Shown here one piece after another: positions 25,704 to 33,689 of a stretch of DNA of 64,000 bases (the stretch's first letter is position 1; each line of letters opens with the position of its first letter). The DNA is from Erythrobacter sp. ANT-B3C2 (GTDB lineage Bacteria > Pseudomonadota > Alphaproteobacteria > Sphingomonadales > Sphingomonadaceae). A model generated the notes under the pieces. The model saw nothing but the letters and a program-made list of their open reading frames with translations, had not been told where the DNA came from and did not search any database. Made by a program: the position numbers and the translations under genes. The stretch spans positions 85,702 through 149,701 of the forward strand of contig LXQI01000021.1 in NCBI GenBank assembly GCA_001683845.1. The letters run 5' to 3'.

Positions 25704-27287
25704 ATGGCCGACGAACAGCAGCACGCCTGGTGGCAAAGCGGGGTGATCTACCAGATCTACCCGCGTTCCTTCGCCGACAGCGATGGTGACGGCGTGGGCG
25801 ACCTCGCCGGCATCGAGGCGCGGCTGGATCATGTCGCCAGCCTCGGAGTGGATGCCATCTGGCTCTCGCCCGTGTTCCCCTCGCCGATGGCCGATTTCGG
25901 CTACGACGTGGCCGATTATTGCGCCATCGACCCCCTGTTCGGCGATCTGCCCGCCTTCGATCGCCTGCTCGCCGCGGCCCACGCCCGCGGGCTGAAGCTG
26001 CTGCTCGATTACGTGCCCAACCACTCGTCGGATCAGCACCCCTGGTTCGTCGAGAGCCGATCCAGCCGCACCAACGCCAAGCGGGACTGGTACATCTGGC
26101 GCGATCCCGCGCTAGATGGCGGCCCGCCCAACAACTGGATCAGCGATTTCGGCGGCCCAGCCTGGGAGTGGGACGAGCCCACCGGCCAATTTTACCTCCA
26201 CGCCTTCCTGCCCCAGCAGCCCGATCTCAACTGGCGCAACCCCCAGATGAAAGCGGCCATGCTCAACGTGCTGCGCTTCTGGCTGGATCGCGGCGTGGAC
26301 GGCTTCCGCATCGACGTGCTGTGGCACATCGTAAAGGCCGAGGCCCTGCCCGACAATCCGCCCAACCCCGCCTGGACCCGCGCCCAGACCGAACGCGACC
26401 GCCTCATCCAGCGCCACTCGACAGACCAGCCCGAAGCCCACGCCCTCTCCGCCGAGTTCCGCGCGCTGGCGGAGCAATACACCGGCGCCACCGGCCGCGA
26501 ACGCGTGCTGATCGGCGAGATCTTCCTCCCCAACGAGCGCCTCGCCCGCTGGTACGGCCCGCCCGAACGCCCGCAGGTCCACCTGCCGTTCAACTTCCAG
26601 CTGATCGAGAACGAGTGGGACGCGGCCACCCTCGCCCGCGTCGTCGCCGATTACCTCGCCTCCCTGCCCCCACACGGCTGGCCCAACTGGGTGCTCGGCA
26701 GCCACGATGCCCCGCGCATTGCCGCACGCATCGGCGGGGCGCAGGCGCGCGTGGCGATGATGCTGCTGCTCACCCTGCGCGGCACCCCCACGCTCTACCA
26801 GGGCGACGAACTGGCCATCGGCCATGTCCCGATCCCGCCCGACCGCATCCGCGACCCGCAACACCACCGCCAGCCCCACCTTGACATCGGCCGCGACCGC
26901 TCCCGCACCCCGATGCCATGGAACAGCTCACCCCATGCCGGCTTCAGCACCGCCGAACCCTGGCTCCCGCTCAACCGGGACTGGCCCACCCGCAACGTCG
27001 CCACGCAAGCGCAAGATCCCGCCTCGATGCTCGCCCTCACCCACGCCCTGCTGGCACTCCGGCGAGCGGAACCAGCGCTCTCCGTCGGCGCCATCCAGCT
27101 GCTCGATGCACCCGCCGGCCTGCTCGCCTACCAGCGCACCCACGGCACCCGCCAGCTCACCATCCTGCTCAACCTCACCGCGCAAGGTATCGACACCGAG
27201 TGGCGGGGCACCCCCCTCCTCTCCACGCTCGTCGGCCCGCCGCAGCCCGGCACCCTCCGCGCCAACGAGGGCATCGTCTTGGCATGA
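25704..27287 (+). CDS. GH13 alpha-glucosidase / oligo-1,6-glucosidase
   Basis: This 527-residue cytoplasmic GH13 enzyme cleaves alpha-linked glucose from oligosaccharides. It opens with WWQSGVIYQIYPRSFADS. It carries DYVPNHSSDQHPW (region I), GFRIDVLW (nucleophile Asp), LIGEIFLP (acid/base Glu) and VLGSHDAPR (third Asp). ATG 25704 is chosen over a more upstream opening since MADEQQHAWWQ fits the family. Its stop overlaps the start of the glycosyltransferase gene by ATGA. Trehalose or sucrose specificity cannot be excluded. Confidence 0.9.
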   Translation: MADEQQHAWWQSGVIYQIYPRSFADSDGDGVGDLAGIEARLDHVASLGVDAIWLSPVFPSPMADFGYDVADYCAIDPLFGDLPAFDRLLAAAHARGLKLLLDYVPNHSSDQHPWFVESRSSRTNAKRDWYIWRDPALDGGPPNNWISDFGGPAWEWDEPTGQFYLHAFLPQQPDLNWRNPQMKAAMLNVLRFWLDRGVDGFRIDVLWHIVKAEALPDNPPNPAWTRAQTERDRLIQRHSTDQPEAHALSAEFRALAEQYTGATGRERVLIGEIFLPNERLARWYGPPERPQVHLPFNFQLIENEWDAATLARVVADYLASLPPHGWPNWVLGSHDAPRIAARIGGAQARVAMMLLLTLRGTPTLYQGDELAIGHVPIPPDRIRDPQHHRQPHLDIGRDRSRTPMPWNSSPHAGFSTAEPWLPLNRDWPTRNVATQAQDPASMLALTHALLALRRAEPALSVGAIQLLDAPAGLLAYQRTHGTRQLTILLNLTAQGIDTEWRGTPLLSTLVGPPQPGTLRANEGIVLA

Positions 27288-28288
27288 GGATCGCCATGCT
27301 GGCCCCCATCGCCTGGCGCACCCCGCCGCGTCATTATGGCCCGTGGGAACTGGTCACCAGCCTGCTGACCGAGGCGCTGGTGGCCAAAGGCTTGGACGTC
27401 ACCTTGTTCGCCACGCAGGACAGCCTCACCGCCGCCACGCTCGCCGGCGTGGTCCCCGCACCCTACAGCGAAGACCCGTCCATCGACGCCAAGGTGTGGG
27501 AGCACCGCCACCTCGCCCATCTGTTCGAGCGCGCCGGCGAGTTCGACCTGATCCACAACCAGGCCGATTTCCCCGCCCACGCCTTCGCCAATCTCGTGTC
27601 CACGCCGATGGTCACGACGATCCACGGCTTCTCGTCGGACCGCATCCTCCCGATGTACGCGCCCTACGACACGCGCGTGCACTACGTCGCCATCAGCGCG
27701 TCCGACCGCCACCCGGCACTTCGCTACGCCGCCACCATCCACCACGGCATCCGCATGGACGAGTTCCCGCTCGATCCGCACGGCGCCGAAAGCCTGCTGT
27801 TCTTCGGCCGCATCCACCCGGACAAGGGCCCCGCCGCCGCCATCGCCGCTGCCCACGCCGCCGGCCGCCCGCTCGATCTCTACGGCATCGTGCAGGACCA
27901 GGACTGCTTCGAGCGCGACGTCGCTCCCGCGCTCAGCGACAGCGTGCGCTACCACGGCCCCGTCGGCGGGGCGGAGCGGGTGCAGGCACTCGGCCGCGCC
28001 CGCGCGCTGCTGCACCTGATCGATTTCGACGAGCCCTTCGGCCTGTCGGTGGTGGAGGCGATGGCCTGCGGCACCCCGGTGATCGCCACCCGCCGCGGCT
28101 CGATGCCCGAACTGATCGAGCACGGCATCACCGGCTTCCTGGTCGACAGCCCGCAAGAGGCAGTCGAGGCAATCCACCATGCCGGAGAACTCGATCGCAC
28201 CACCATCCGCCGCCACGCCGCCGCCCGCTTCGGCATCGAGCGCATGGCCGACGAATACATCGCCCTGTACCGCCGCATCCTCGGCTGA
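27284..28288 (+). CDS. family 4 glycosyltransferase
   Basis: This 334-residue GT-B enzyme transfers sugar from a nucleotide-sugar donor. The N-terminal domain has MRIAMLAPIAWRTPP and GPWELVTSLLTEALVAKG. The C-terminal domain has LLFFGRIHPDKGP and the donor site DEPFGLSVVEAMACGTPVIA, with SMPELI following. It is coupled to the GH13 gene (ATGA overlap), which suggests a shared role in small alpha-glucan or glucoside metabolism. The 3' end of this gene, from about 28208, is duplicated at 29498-29602. Confidence 0.88.
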   Translation: MRIAMLAPIAWRTPPRHYGPWELVTSLLTEALVAKGLDVTLFATQDSLTAATLAGVVPAPYSEDPSIDAKVWEHRHLAHLFERAGEFDLIHNQADFPAHAFANLVSTPMVTTIHGFSSDRILPMYAPYDTRVHYVAISASDRHPALRYAATIHHGIRMDEFPLDPHGAESLLFFGRIHPDKGPAAAIAAAHAAGRPLDLYGIVQDQDCFERDVAPALSDSVRYHGPVGGAERVQALGRARALLHLIDFDEPFGLSVVEAMACGTPVIATRRGSMPELIEHGITGFLVDSPQEAVEAIHHAGELDRTTIRRHAAARFGIERMADEYIALYRRILG

Positions 28289-28312
28289 GCGCGCGAATGG
28301 ATTGCAGGTCCG
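28208..28312 (+). repeat. tail repeat A1 (3' end of glycosyltransferase gene)
   Basis: The last 80 bp of the glycosyltransferase gene plus about 25 bp after its stop recur at 29498-29602 with scattered substitutions, many at third codon positions. The pair flanks a cargo segment together with the tail repeat of the gene at 30202-31599. Confidence 0.85.
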
Positions 28313-28381
28313 CAAGTGTCCCCCCGCTAAAGCTGCCTGTCGGGGGGCGGCCCATGAGCGGACATTCGAAAGCGCGGTAGA

Positions 28382-28792
28382 CTAGGCGTTTTTCGGACGA
28401 ACCAGCGGGTAGGTCAAAGCCCCGGACACCATGGCCACGGCCATGCCGATCAACGCAGCAAAGGCGAGGCTCAGGAGAATAGGAGCACTCACGGCGACTC
28501 CCCCCTCGGCGCCTAGGGACTTAGCGACCGGCTCGAAGCTGGGCTGGCCAAGGATAAACAGCGCCGCAGCGGTCGCTACAAAAAAGAACGCCGCAGCAGC
28601 GAAGCCCACCTTTGCAGATGCCGAAAGGCCCTTCCAGAAGCTCTGCGCACCACCTCGCTGTGACACCAGATAAACTGCCGCTACGCCTCCCAAAAGTGGC
28701 CACACCAATGGCCACGCGTGGCTGAATGGGATCATTGCGTGGGCAAAGAAAAGAAAACCTGATAGCAGTCCAATCTTGGTGATCGATGTCAT
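28382..28792 (-). CDS. hypothetical multi-pass membrane protein
   Basis: This 136-residue protein has about four hydrophobic segments: IGLLSGFLFFAHAMI, WPLLGGVAAVYLV, VGFAAAAFFFVATAAALFIL and ILLSLAFAALIGMAVAM. No family is recognised. The start at 28792 follows a strong ribosome binding site (AGAGGAGAAG); the frame is open upstream but without support. It lies in the first cargo segment between the duplicated gene tails, downstream of the SMR gene on the same strand. It is less GC-rich than the flanking genes, which fits acquisition from elsewhere. Confidence 0.7.
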   Translation of the reverse strand: MTSITKIGLLSGFLFFAHAMIPFSHAWPLVWPLLGGVAAVYLVSQRGGAQSFWKGLSASAKVGFAAAAFFFVATAAALFILGQPSFEPVAKSLGAEGGVAVSAPILLSLAFAALIGMAVAMVSGALTYPLVRPKNA

Positions 28793-28945
28793 GGTCTTCT
28801 CCTCTTTAGAAAAGAACCGCATCATGCAGCCAGGTTCCAATGGCAGATTACCACCCGGTCTTGCTCTTCCCACCGAAACTCGCGAGAGGTAAAAGCCAAC
28901 GGGTCGCCGGCGCCTCAATTTCCATACAGCCTAAGCCGTTGTCGT

Positions 28946-29254
28946 CTACAGCTTCATCATGATGAGACCGCTGACGATCAGCACGGCAGCGAAAACCCGC
29001 ATAGGGCTCAAGGCCTCGCCGAAATAGGCTATGCCGACAATGAAAGCTCCGACGGCTCCAATACCGGTCCAGATTGTGTAGGCAGTGCCAAGTGGCAGCA
29101 CCTTCATCGACCAGGCCAGCAAGCCAAAGCTGAGCAGCATTGCGACTGCCATCACGATGGTCGGCAAGGGCCGGGTGAAGCCTTCCGACTGCTTCATGGC
29201 AGTCGCCCAGACGATCTCGAACAAACCGGCCAAAACAAGCGCAATCCACGCCAC
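28946..29254 (-). CDS. SMR family exporter (SugE/Gdx-like guanidinium exporter)
   Basis: This 102-residue four-helix small multidrug resistance protein works as a dual-topology dimer in the inner membrane. Glu13 (GLFEIVWATAMK) is the proton and substrate site. The GFTRPLP turn and WSMKVLPLGTAYTIWTGIGAVGAF resemble SugE/Gdx rather than EmrE, so export of guanidinium is the likely role. The start is GTG 29254, preceded by AAGGAGGG. It lies in the first cargo segment between the duplicated gene tails. A small hairpin with an ACGG loop lies just upstream of its ribosome binding site. Confidence 0.88.
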   Translation of the reverse strand: MAWIALVLAGLFEIVWATAMKQSEGFTRPLPTIVMAVAMLLSFGLLAWSMKVLPLGTAYTIWTGIGAVGAFIVGIAYFGEALSPMRVFAAVLIVSGLIMMKL

Positions 29255-29361
29255 AGCAACCCTCCTTAATCCGCCGGACCGTCCCGTTCTTGAAAGCCAA
29301 AACGGCGCGGGAACGTGGTGGCCGCGCGGCTCAAATAAGCAGGTTAGGGTCGGCTACAATG

Positions 29362-29486
29362 ACAGCTTTTCACCCAGTGTCGGAGGTTCAGCCGTTGGCT
29401 GCGCCCACTTTGAAGCGGACAGTCCATTTTCGCGGTCATCACCGCCTGAGCCGCCACTCCTCCCGGTCGATCCGCGCCCCCAGCCG
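29362..29486 (-). repeat. tail repeat B1 (copy of the 3' end of the gene at 30202)
   Basis: About 125 bp that match 30123-30247: the shared core runs GGTTCAGCCGTT, GCTGCGCCCACTTTG, GAGCCGCC and CGCCCCCAGCCG. It carries the antisense end of an F420H2-dehydrogenase-like gene that is complete further right. It sits directly before repeat A2. Confidence 0.8.
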
Positions 29487-29497
29487 TCTGCGCGAAC

Positions 29498-29602
29498 CGC
29501 CGCCCCGCCGCCGCCCGCTTCGGCGTCGAGCGCACGGCCGATGAATACATCGCACTTCACCGCCGCATCCTCGGCTGAGCGCGAACCGGATCGCAGGTCC
29601 GC
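29498..29602 (+). repeat. tail repeat A2 (copy of the 3' end of the glycosyltransferase gene)
   Basis: Copy of 28208-28312, including the region encoding ARFGxERxADEYIA and the stop codon TGA. Identity is high up to GCAGGTCCGCA and then fades, with a weak match continuing to about 29670. It has no start codon and no upstream coding part, so it is a dead fragment. Confidence 0.85.
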
Positions 29603-29668
29603 ACGGACGTGTTCCCCTGCAAGAGCGGCCGGTCAGGAAGCGACCCAGTTGTGCCTCTTCCGGGCCGA

Positions 29669-30025
29669 CTAGGTTCGAACGATAATCTCCACCTTGTCAG
29701 GAGCGACATCGAACAATGCCGCGATCTGTCGCTTGAACTGTTCCAGCCGCTCACCTCGGCTCGATTCAGGCGCTGACATTGGAGAACCAAAGTCTTTTGA
29801 AGCATGGTTCTTCTCAGCGCCATGATTCCTCAACTGTATCCAACTGACCTCCAGTGCCTTTTCCAGCCTAAGCATGACCTCCAATCTGGGCATGACACCG
29901 TTCTCTTCCCAATTATGGACTGCCGTAGGGCTGACCCTCACCTGCCGAGCCAATTCTGACTTGGTAAGTCCGGCAAGTTCCCGAAATCGCTTGATATTGG
30001 CCCCAACACGTTCCGCTCTATCCAT
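29669..30025 (-). CDS. XRE family transcriptional regulator
   Basis: This 118-residue regulator has an N-terminal helix-turn-helix of the Cro/C1 type: GANIKRFRELAGLTKSELARQVRVSPTAVHNWEENGVMP (about 8-46, recognition helix around SPTAVHNWE). A C-terminal tail of unknown role contains LEQFKRQIAALFDVAPDKVEIIV. It lies alone in the second cargo segment between the duplicated gene tails and is clearly lower in GC than its surroundings, as expected of a transferred gene. Targets are unknown. Confidence 0.85.
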   Translation of the reverse strand: MDRAERVGANIKRFRELAGLTKSELARQVRVSPTAVHNWEENGVMPRLEVMLRLEKALEVSWIQLRNHGAEKNHASKDFGSPMSAPESSRGERLEQFKRQIAALFDVAPDKVEIIVRT

Positions 30026-30122
30026 GACACATTCCTAATGCTGCCTTGCGATAAGCGCTTTCGTATAAACAAAACTTTCGTTTAAACAATAGTAGAGCCT
30101 TCGTTGCGGTGATATCTGTCCC

Positions 30123-30247
30123 GGCAGCTGACCACCCATGACCGAAGGTTCAGCCGTTCGCTGCGCCCACTTTGCAGGGGGACTGTCCGCGATCGCAGCC
30201 ATCAACGTCCGAGCCGCCGCTCCACCCGGTCGAGCCACGCCCCCAGC
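30123..30247 (-). repeat. tail repeat B2 (3' end of F420H2-dehydrogenase-like gene)
   Basis: Last coding bases and downstream flank of the gene at 30202-31599; its partner copy is 29362-29486. Together with A1/A2 it gives the order A1, cargo 1, B1, A2, cargo 2, B2. Confidence 0.8.
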
Positions 30248-31599
30248 CGCCCCCGAGAATAGGTCAGCGCCGCATACAGCGCGACCAGCCAGCGCGCCGG
30301 GCGCTTATACAACGCCGGCACCCCTGCGCCCCGCGATCCGGCGAACAGGCGGTGGCTCCAGGCGCTGATCGCCTGCCGCATCCGGTAGATCGCCCGCCGC
30401 CGCCAGCCCAGCCCAGCGCGCGAGGGCGCCACCCGCTTGCGCGGCCGCAACCCGCCTTTCCGCAGCGCCAGCCGATAGGCCAACCCCTCGCGCCGCTGGC
30501 GAAAGCCCGCCGCCTGGGTCTCCACCACCAGCTCCGCGCCCACCGCCTCCAGCGCCAGCCGCCGTGCCCCGCGCGCCGCTTCCACCAGCTCGTGCAGCAC
30601 GGCCGAGCGGACCACCACCACATTGGTCCCCCGCCCGTCGCTGGAATAGGGCTCCACCCAGGCATCGCCGAAGGAGATGTCGGCGGTTTCCGCCACAACA
30701 TCGTCGCAGAAATCGCAGGCCGAATGCTGGAAGAAGCCGCTGCCCCAATCGCCCTCCAGCAGGTGCCACCAATCCTGCTCGGCCGTGGCACCCTCTTCGA
30801 GCACAAGCTGCGTGCGGTACCAATTCGCCGGCCGCTCGGCATCCTTGAGTCGGAAATCCACAGCCCGCACCATTGCCGGCTCCGCACCCATCTGCAGGGC
30901 GAAGCTGTCCACCAGCGCCGCGCTCTTCATGTGCCCGCACACCAGCCCCAGCGTGAAGGCGATCCGCTCCGCCAGCACCGGCTCCGCCGCCCGCGCCAGC
31001 TGCACCGCCTTGACGAAGCACGGCACCCCCACCACCGCATAGCGCCCAGGAACGCGGCGGATCTCGTCCAGCACGCGCGACAGCTCGATCGGATAATAGC
31101 GCGATTTCGCCCCGGCCCGCAGCTCGGTCACGTTGCGTGAGATGCGATAATCGAACAGCCGCCCGGTCGCTCGGCGGTCGGTCGGCGCCACATGCGCCAC
31201 CCCGTCGACCAGTCCCCGCGCCAGCAGCTCGGCCGCCACCCAGCTGACCATCCCGCCCGAGCTACCCGCCTCGCGAAACCCCTCCCCCGCATGGCCCACA
31301 TAAGCCGCCGCAAACCGGCCGATCCGCGGATCCACCACCGGCGCATCGGGGAACAGCGCCGCAGCGATCTGGTCCTCATCGCGCGCGTGGGGCGAAAACG
31401 GGCAGATCGCCGCCAGCCGCGCACTTTTGCGCTCCAACCACTCGGACGACCCCGCAGGCTCCAGCTGGCCGAACCGGTTCCAGCCCATCGCACCCGCCGG
31501 CTCGCCCGAGGCACAGCTCCCGCAACCGATGCACAGCCCCCCGGCGATCACCTCGCCCGGGCTCAGCCGCGCCGCATCGAGGCTCCCCGCCTCAACCAA
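30202..31599 (-). CDS. coenzyme F420 hydrogenase/dehydrogenase beta-subunit-like protein
   Basis: A protein of about 465 residues with an FrhB-like architecture. It has an N-terminal ferredoxin-like cluster GLCIGCGSC, then AGSSGGMVSWVAAELL, VVGVPCFVKAVQLA, LGLVCGHMKSAALVD and CDFCDDVVAETADISFGDAWVEPY. In non-methanogens such proteins sit in exopolysaccharide clusters beside pyruvyl transferases, as here, and are thought to serve sugar redox steps. The start is uncertain: TTG 31599 overlaps the upstream gene slightly and is preferred, while another TTG at 31701 would overlap by about 110 bp. The C-terminal 150 residues are Arg-rich and variable. Confidence 0.8.
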   Translation of the reverse strand: MVEAGSLDAARLSPGEVIAGGLCIGCGSCASGEPAGAMGWNRFGQLEPAGSSEWLERKSARLAAICPFSPHARDEDQIAAALFPDAPVVDPRIGRFAAAYVGHAGEGFREAGSSGGMVSWVAAELLARGLVDGVAHVAPTDRRATGRLFDYRISRNVTELRAGAKSRYYPIELSRVLDEIRRVPGRYAVVGVPCFVKAVQLARAAEPVLAERIAFTLGLVCGHMKSAALVDSFALQMGAEPAMVRAVDFRLKDAERPANWYRTQLVLEEGATAEQDWWHLLEGDWGSGFFQHSACDFCDDVVAETADISFGDAWVEPYSSDGRGTNVVVVRSAVLHELVEAARGARRLALEAVGAELVVETQAAGFRQRREGLAYRLALRKGGLRPRKRVAPSRAGLGWRRRAIYRMRQAISAWSHRLFAGSRGAGVPALYKRPARWLVALYAALTYSRGRLGAWLDRVERRLGR

Positions 31600-32716
31600 G
31601 CGCAGCGGCGAGATAGGCGCCGGATCGTTCGCGCAGCCCGGCGATCCGCTGGCCCACCGCCGCGTCCGGCGGGGTGGCCAGCAACTCGCCCACCTGCGCA
31701 ACGTCGCCCCCGCTCACCAGCCGTTCTTCAGCCCCCACCTTCTCCATCAGATCGCGCAGCTTGTTGGCACGGTAGCTGGAGGCTATGGCGGCGAAGGGCC
31801 GCTCGAACAGCAGAGCAAACACGCAGCCGTGGAAGAAATTGGTCGCCAACGCCTCGCTCCCGGCGATCAGCTGCGCAAATTCATCGGGCCCGGCGTCGAT
31901 CCGCTGCTCATCCGCCCAATCGTTGCGATAGCCGATGCTCACCAGCTTTACCCCCGCATCTCCGGCCGCCCGCCGCACCGCGCGCGCATATTCGTCGGGG
32001 AAGGAATGGCCGTACACCGCGATGTAACGCTCGCCCGCGTCCGGCCCGGGCTTCTCGCCGACCGCCTCCAGTGCCACCGGAAACTGCAGCACAGGGTCGA
32101 GCACAAGCGCCGGCTCCTCGCCCAGCGCTTCCCCCACCAGCAGGCGCGAATTGCGATCGCGCACCGAGATCGCGTCGAACCGCCGCAGCCGCTCGGCCCA
32201 GTCGGGCGCCAGCCCCTCGGCCGCGTCCTGGTTGCCGAAGCTCGCGGCATAGGACACCAGCCGCCGGGTGCGCAGCCCCTCGCCCCAGAACACCGGCTTG
32301 CCGCCATACCAGGGGTGGCGCAGGTTCCACACCTCGTCGCTGCCGACCACCACGCAGGCAAATTCTTCCGCCTCCTCCGGCCGCTCCAGCGGGAACGGCG
32401 CGGAACCGGGCAAGGCATCGGCCGCCGCGATCAGCTTGCGCGCCTTGGCGCCATACAGCGGCAGCTCTTCCCGGCGCGATCGCTCGGGCAACAGCGGCTG
32501 GAACGCGCAGGCCCATTCGGCCCGCCGCACCTCGGCACTGCAATGCTCCATCAGCACCGCATCGGCCCCTCCGGCGCGCAGCCCCTCGACCAGCGAGCGC
32601 GCCTGCCAGTAGGAGCCGTAATTGATGCAGCGATGGAACGTCAGGATGCCGATTCGGGCACTCGCCGGCTTGCCCCCGGCCTGCCGGGTCGGTGAACTCA
32701 GGGTCTGTTCGCTCAA
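31592..32716 (-). CDS. polysaccharide pyruvyl transferase family protein
   Basis: An enzyme of about 374 residues of the CsaB/ExoV type that adds pyruvate ketals to surface polysaccharides. It starts with the typical IGILTFHRCINYGSYWQARSLVEGL region. It also has VVVGSDEVWNL, SYAASFGNQ, ISVRDRNSRLL, LVLDPVLQF and ATNFFHGCVFALLFERPF. The start is taken as TTG 32716, preceded by GGGGAG at good spacing; the frame is open further but without a better codon. It is followed without a gap by the F420H2-dehydrogenase-like gene. The pair probably modifies an exopolysaccharide. Confidence 0.82.
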   Translation of the reverse strand: MSEQTLSSPTRQAGGKPASARIGILTFHRCINYGSYWQARSLVEGLRAGGADAVLMEHCSAEVRRAEWACAFQPLLPERSRREELPLYGAKARKLIAAADALPGSAPFPLERPEEAEEFACVVVGSDEVWNLRHPWYGGKPVFWGEGLRTRRLVSYAASFGNQDAAEGLAPDWAERLRRFDAISVRDRNSRLLVGEALGEEPALVLDPVLQFPVALEAVGEKPGPDAGERYIAVYGHSFPDEYARAVRRAAGDAGVKLVSIGYRNDWADEQRIDAGPDEFAQLIAGSEALATNFFHGCVFALLFERPFAAIASSYRANKLRDLMEKVGAEERLVSGGDVAQVGELLATPPDAAVGQRIAGLRERSGAYLAAALG

Positions 32717-32825
32717 GCCGGGCTCCCCGCGTGAATGGCCGCTGCGCGCCGGCCGATCCAGCGCGCAACGTCGCAACCACCGCTCCAGCCGATTTGCGCC
32801 GCGGTTTCAAGCCGGTGCATCGCGC

Positions 32826-33689
32826 TTGCAAATCGGCGTCGCGGCGCTTGCGACCCTGCTGCTGTCCGCCTGCACCCCCGCTGCAACCGTAGATTCGCCA
32901 CCCTCCGCCCAGCCGCAGCGGATCATGTCGACCAATCTGTGCAGCGATCTGCTGCTGCTGATGCTGGTGCCAAAGGAGCGGATCGCCTCCATCACCCACC
33001 TCGCAACAGGCCCTGCGGCGGTCCTCCTGCCCGGCGCGGCCGATGGCGTGCCCACCAACCGCGCCACCGCCGAAGAGGTGGTCGCCCAAGTGCCCGACCT
33101 GATCCTGGCAAGCCCCTGGTCGGCCACCGCCCTGCGCCGTCTAGCTGCACAGGTGAACGCCCCGGTGGTGGAAATCGACGCCGCCAACAGCTTCGCCGAT
33201 ATCCGCCGCATCACCCGCGAAGTGGGCCAAGCCGTCGGCGAGCCCGCCCGCGCCGAGGCGCTGGTGGCGCAAATGGACCGCACGCTGGCCGAGTTGGCGG
33301 CGACCGCCCCGGAGCGCCCGATCGAGGTGGTCGCCTGGAACGGCGGCGATGCGGTGCCGGGCCAGGGCACGCTCACCCACGCGATCATCGAGGCCGCGGG
33401 CGCTCGCAACCTCTCCGCCCGGCTGCCCGGCGCGGCGGCGGAAAGCTTCGGGCTGGAGGAGCTGCTCGCCGCCCGCCCACAGGCGATCCTGCGCGGGGCA
33501 GACCGGTTCGATGCCCCCTCGCTGCGCGATTCCTCGGGCGAGCACGCGGTGGTGCAGGCGGGCTTCGCCGGGCGCCAGATCATCTACCCGGCCACGCTCC
33601 ACGCCTGCGGCCTGCCGCAATCGGCCGAGGCGGCGCGCCAGCTGCGTACCGCGCTGGAGCGCCTGCCGCCCGGTGACGTGCGCTGGTGA
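32826..33689 (+). CDS. BtuF-like substrate-binding lipoprotein of an ABC importer
   Basis: Periplasmic binding protein of the vitamin B12/siderophore class, about 287 residues. A lipoprotein signal ends in ATLLLSACTP. The body starts with QRIMSTNLCSDLLLLMLV, continues with LILASPWSATALRRLAAQ and the long backbone helix DIRRITREVGQAVG, and ends with GADRFDAPSL. The only usable start codon in this frame between the divergent gene and the signal peptide is TTG 32826, so it is chosen with reserve. It is coupled to the permease gene by a GTGA overlap. B12 is the likeliest ligand, given the B12-dependent methionine synthase in this window, but heme or a siderophore is possible. Confidence 0.8.
   Translation: MQIGVAALATLLLSACTPAATVDSPPSAQPQRIMSTNLCSDLLLLMLVPKERIASITHLATGPAAVLLPGAADGVPTNRATAEEVVAQVPDLILASPWSATALRRLAAQVNAPVVEIDAANSFADIRRITREVGQAVGEPARAEALVAQMDRTLAELAATAPERPIEVVAWNGGDAVPGQGTLTHAIIEAAGARNLSARLPGAAAESFGLEELLAARPQAILRGADRFDAPSLRDSSGEHAVVQAGFAGRQIIYPATLHACGLPQSAEAARQLRTALERLPPGDVRW

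Noticed and set aside
32717..32825. cobalamin riboswitch in front of the btuF-like gene
   Set aside because: Only about 110 bp lie between the divergent genes and no B12-box-like sequence is present.
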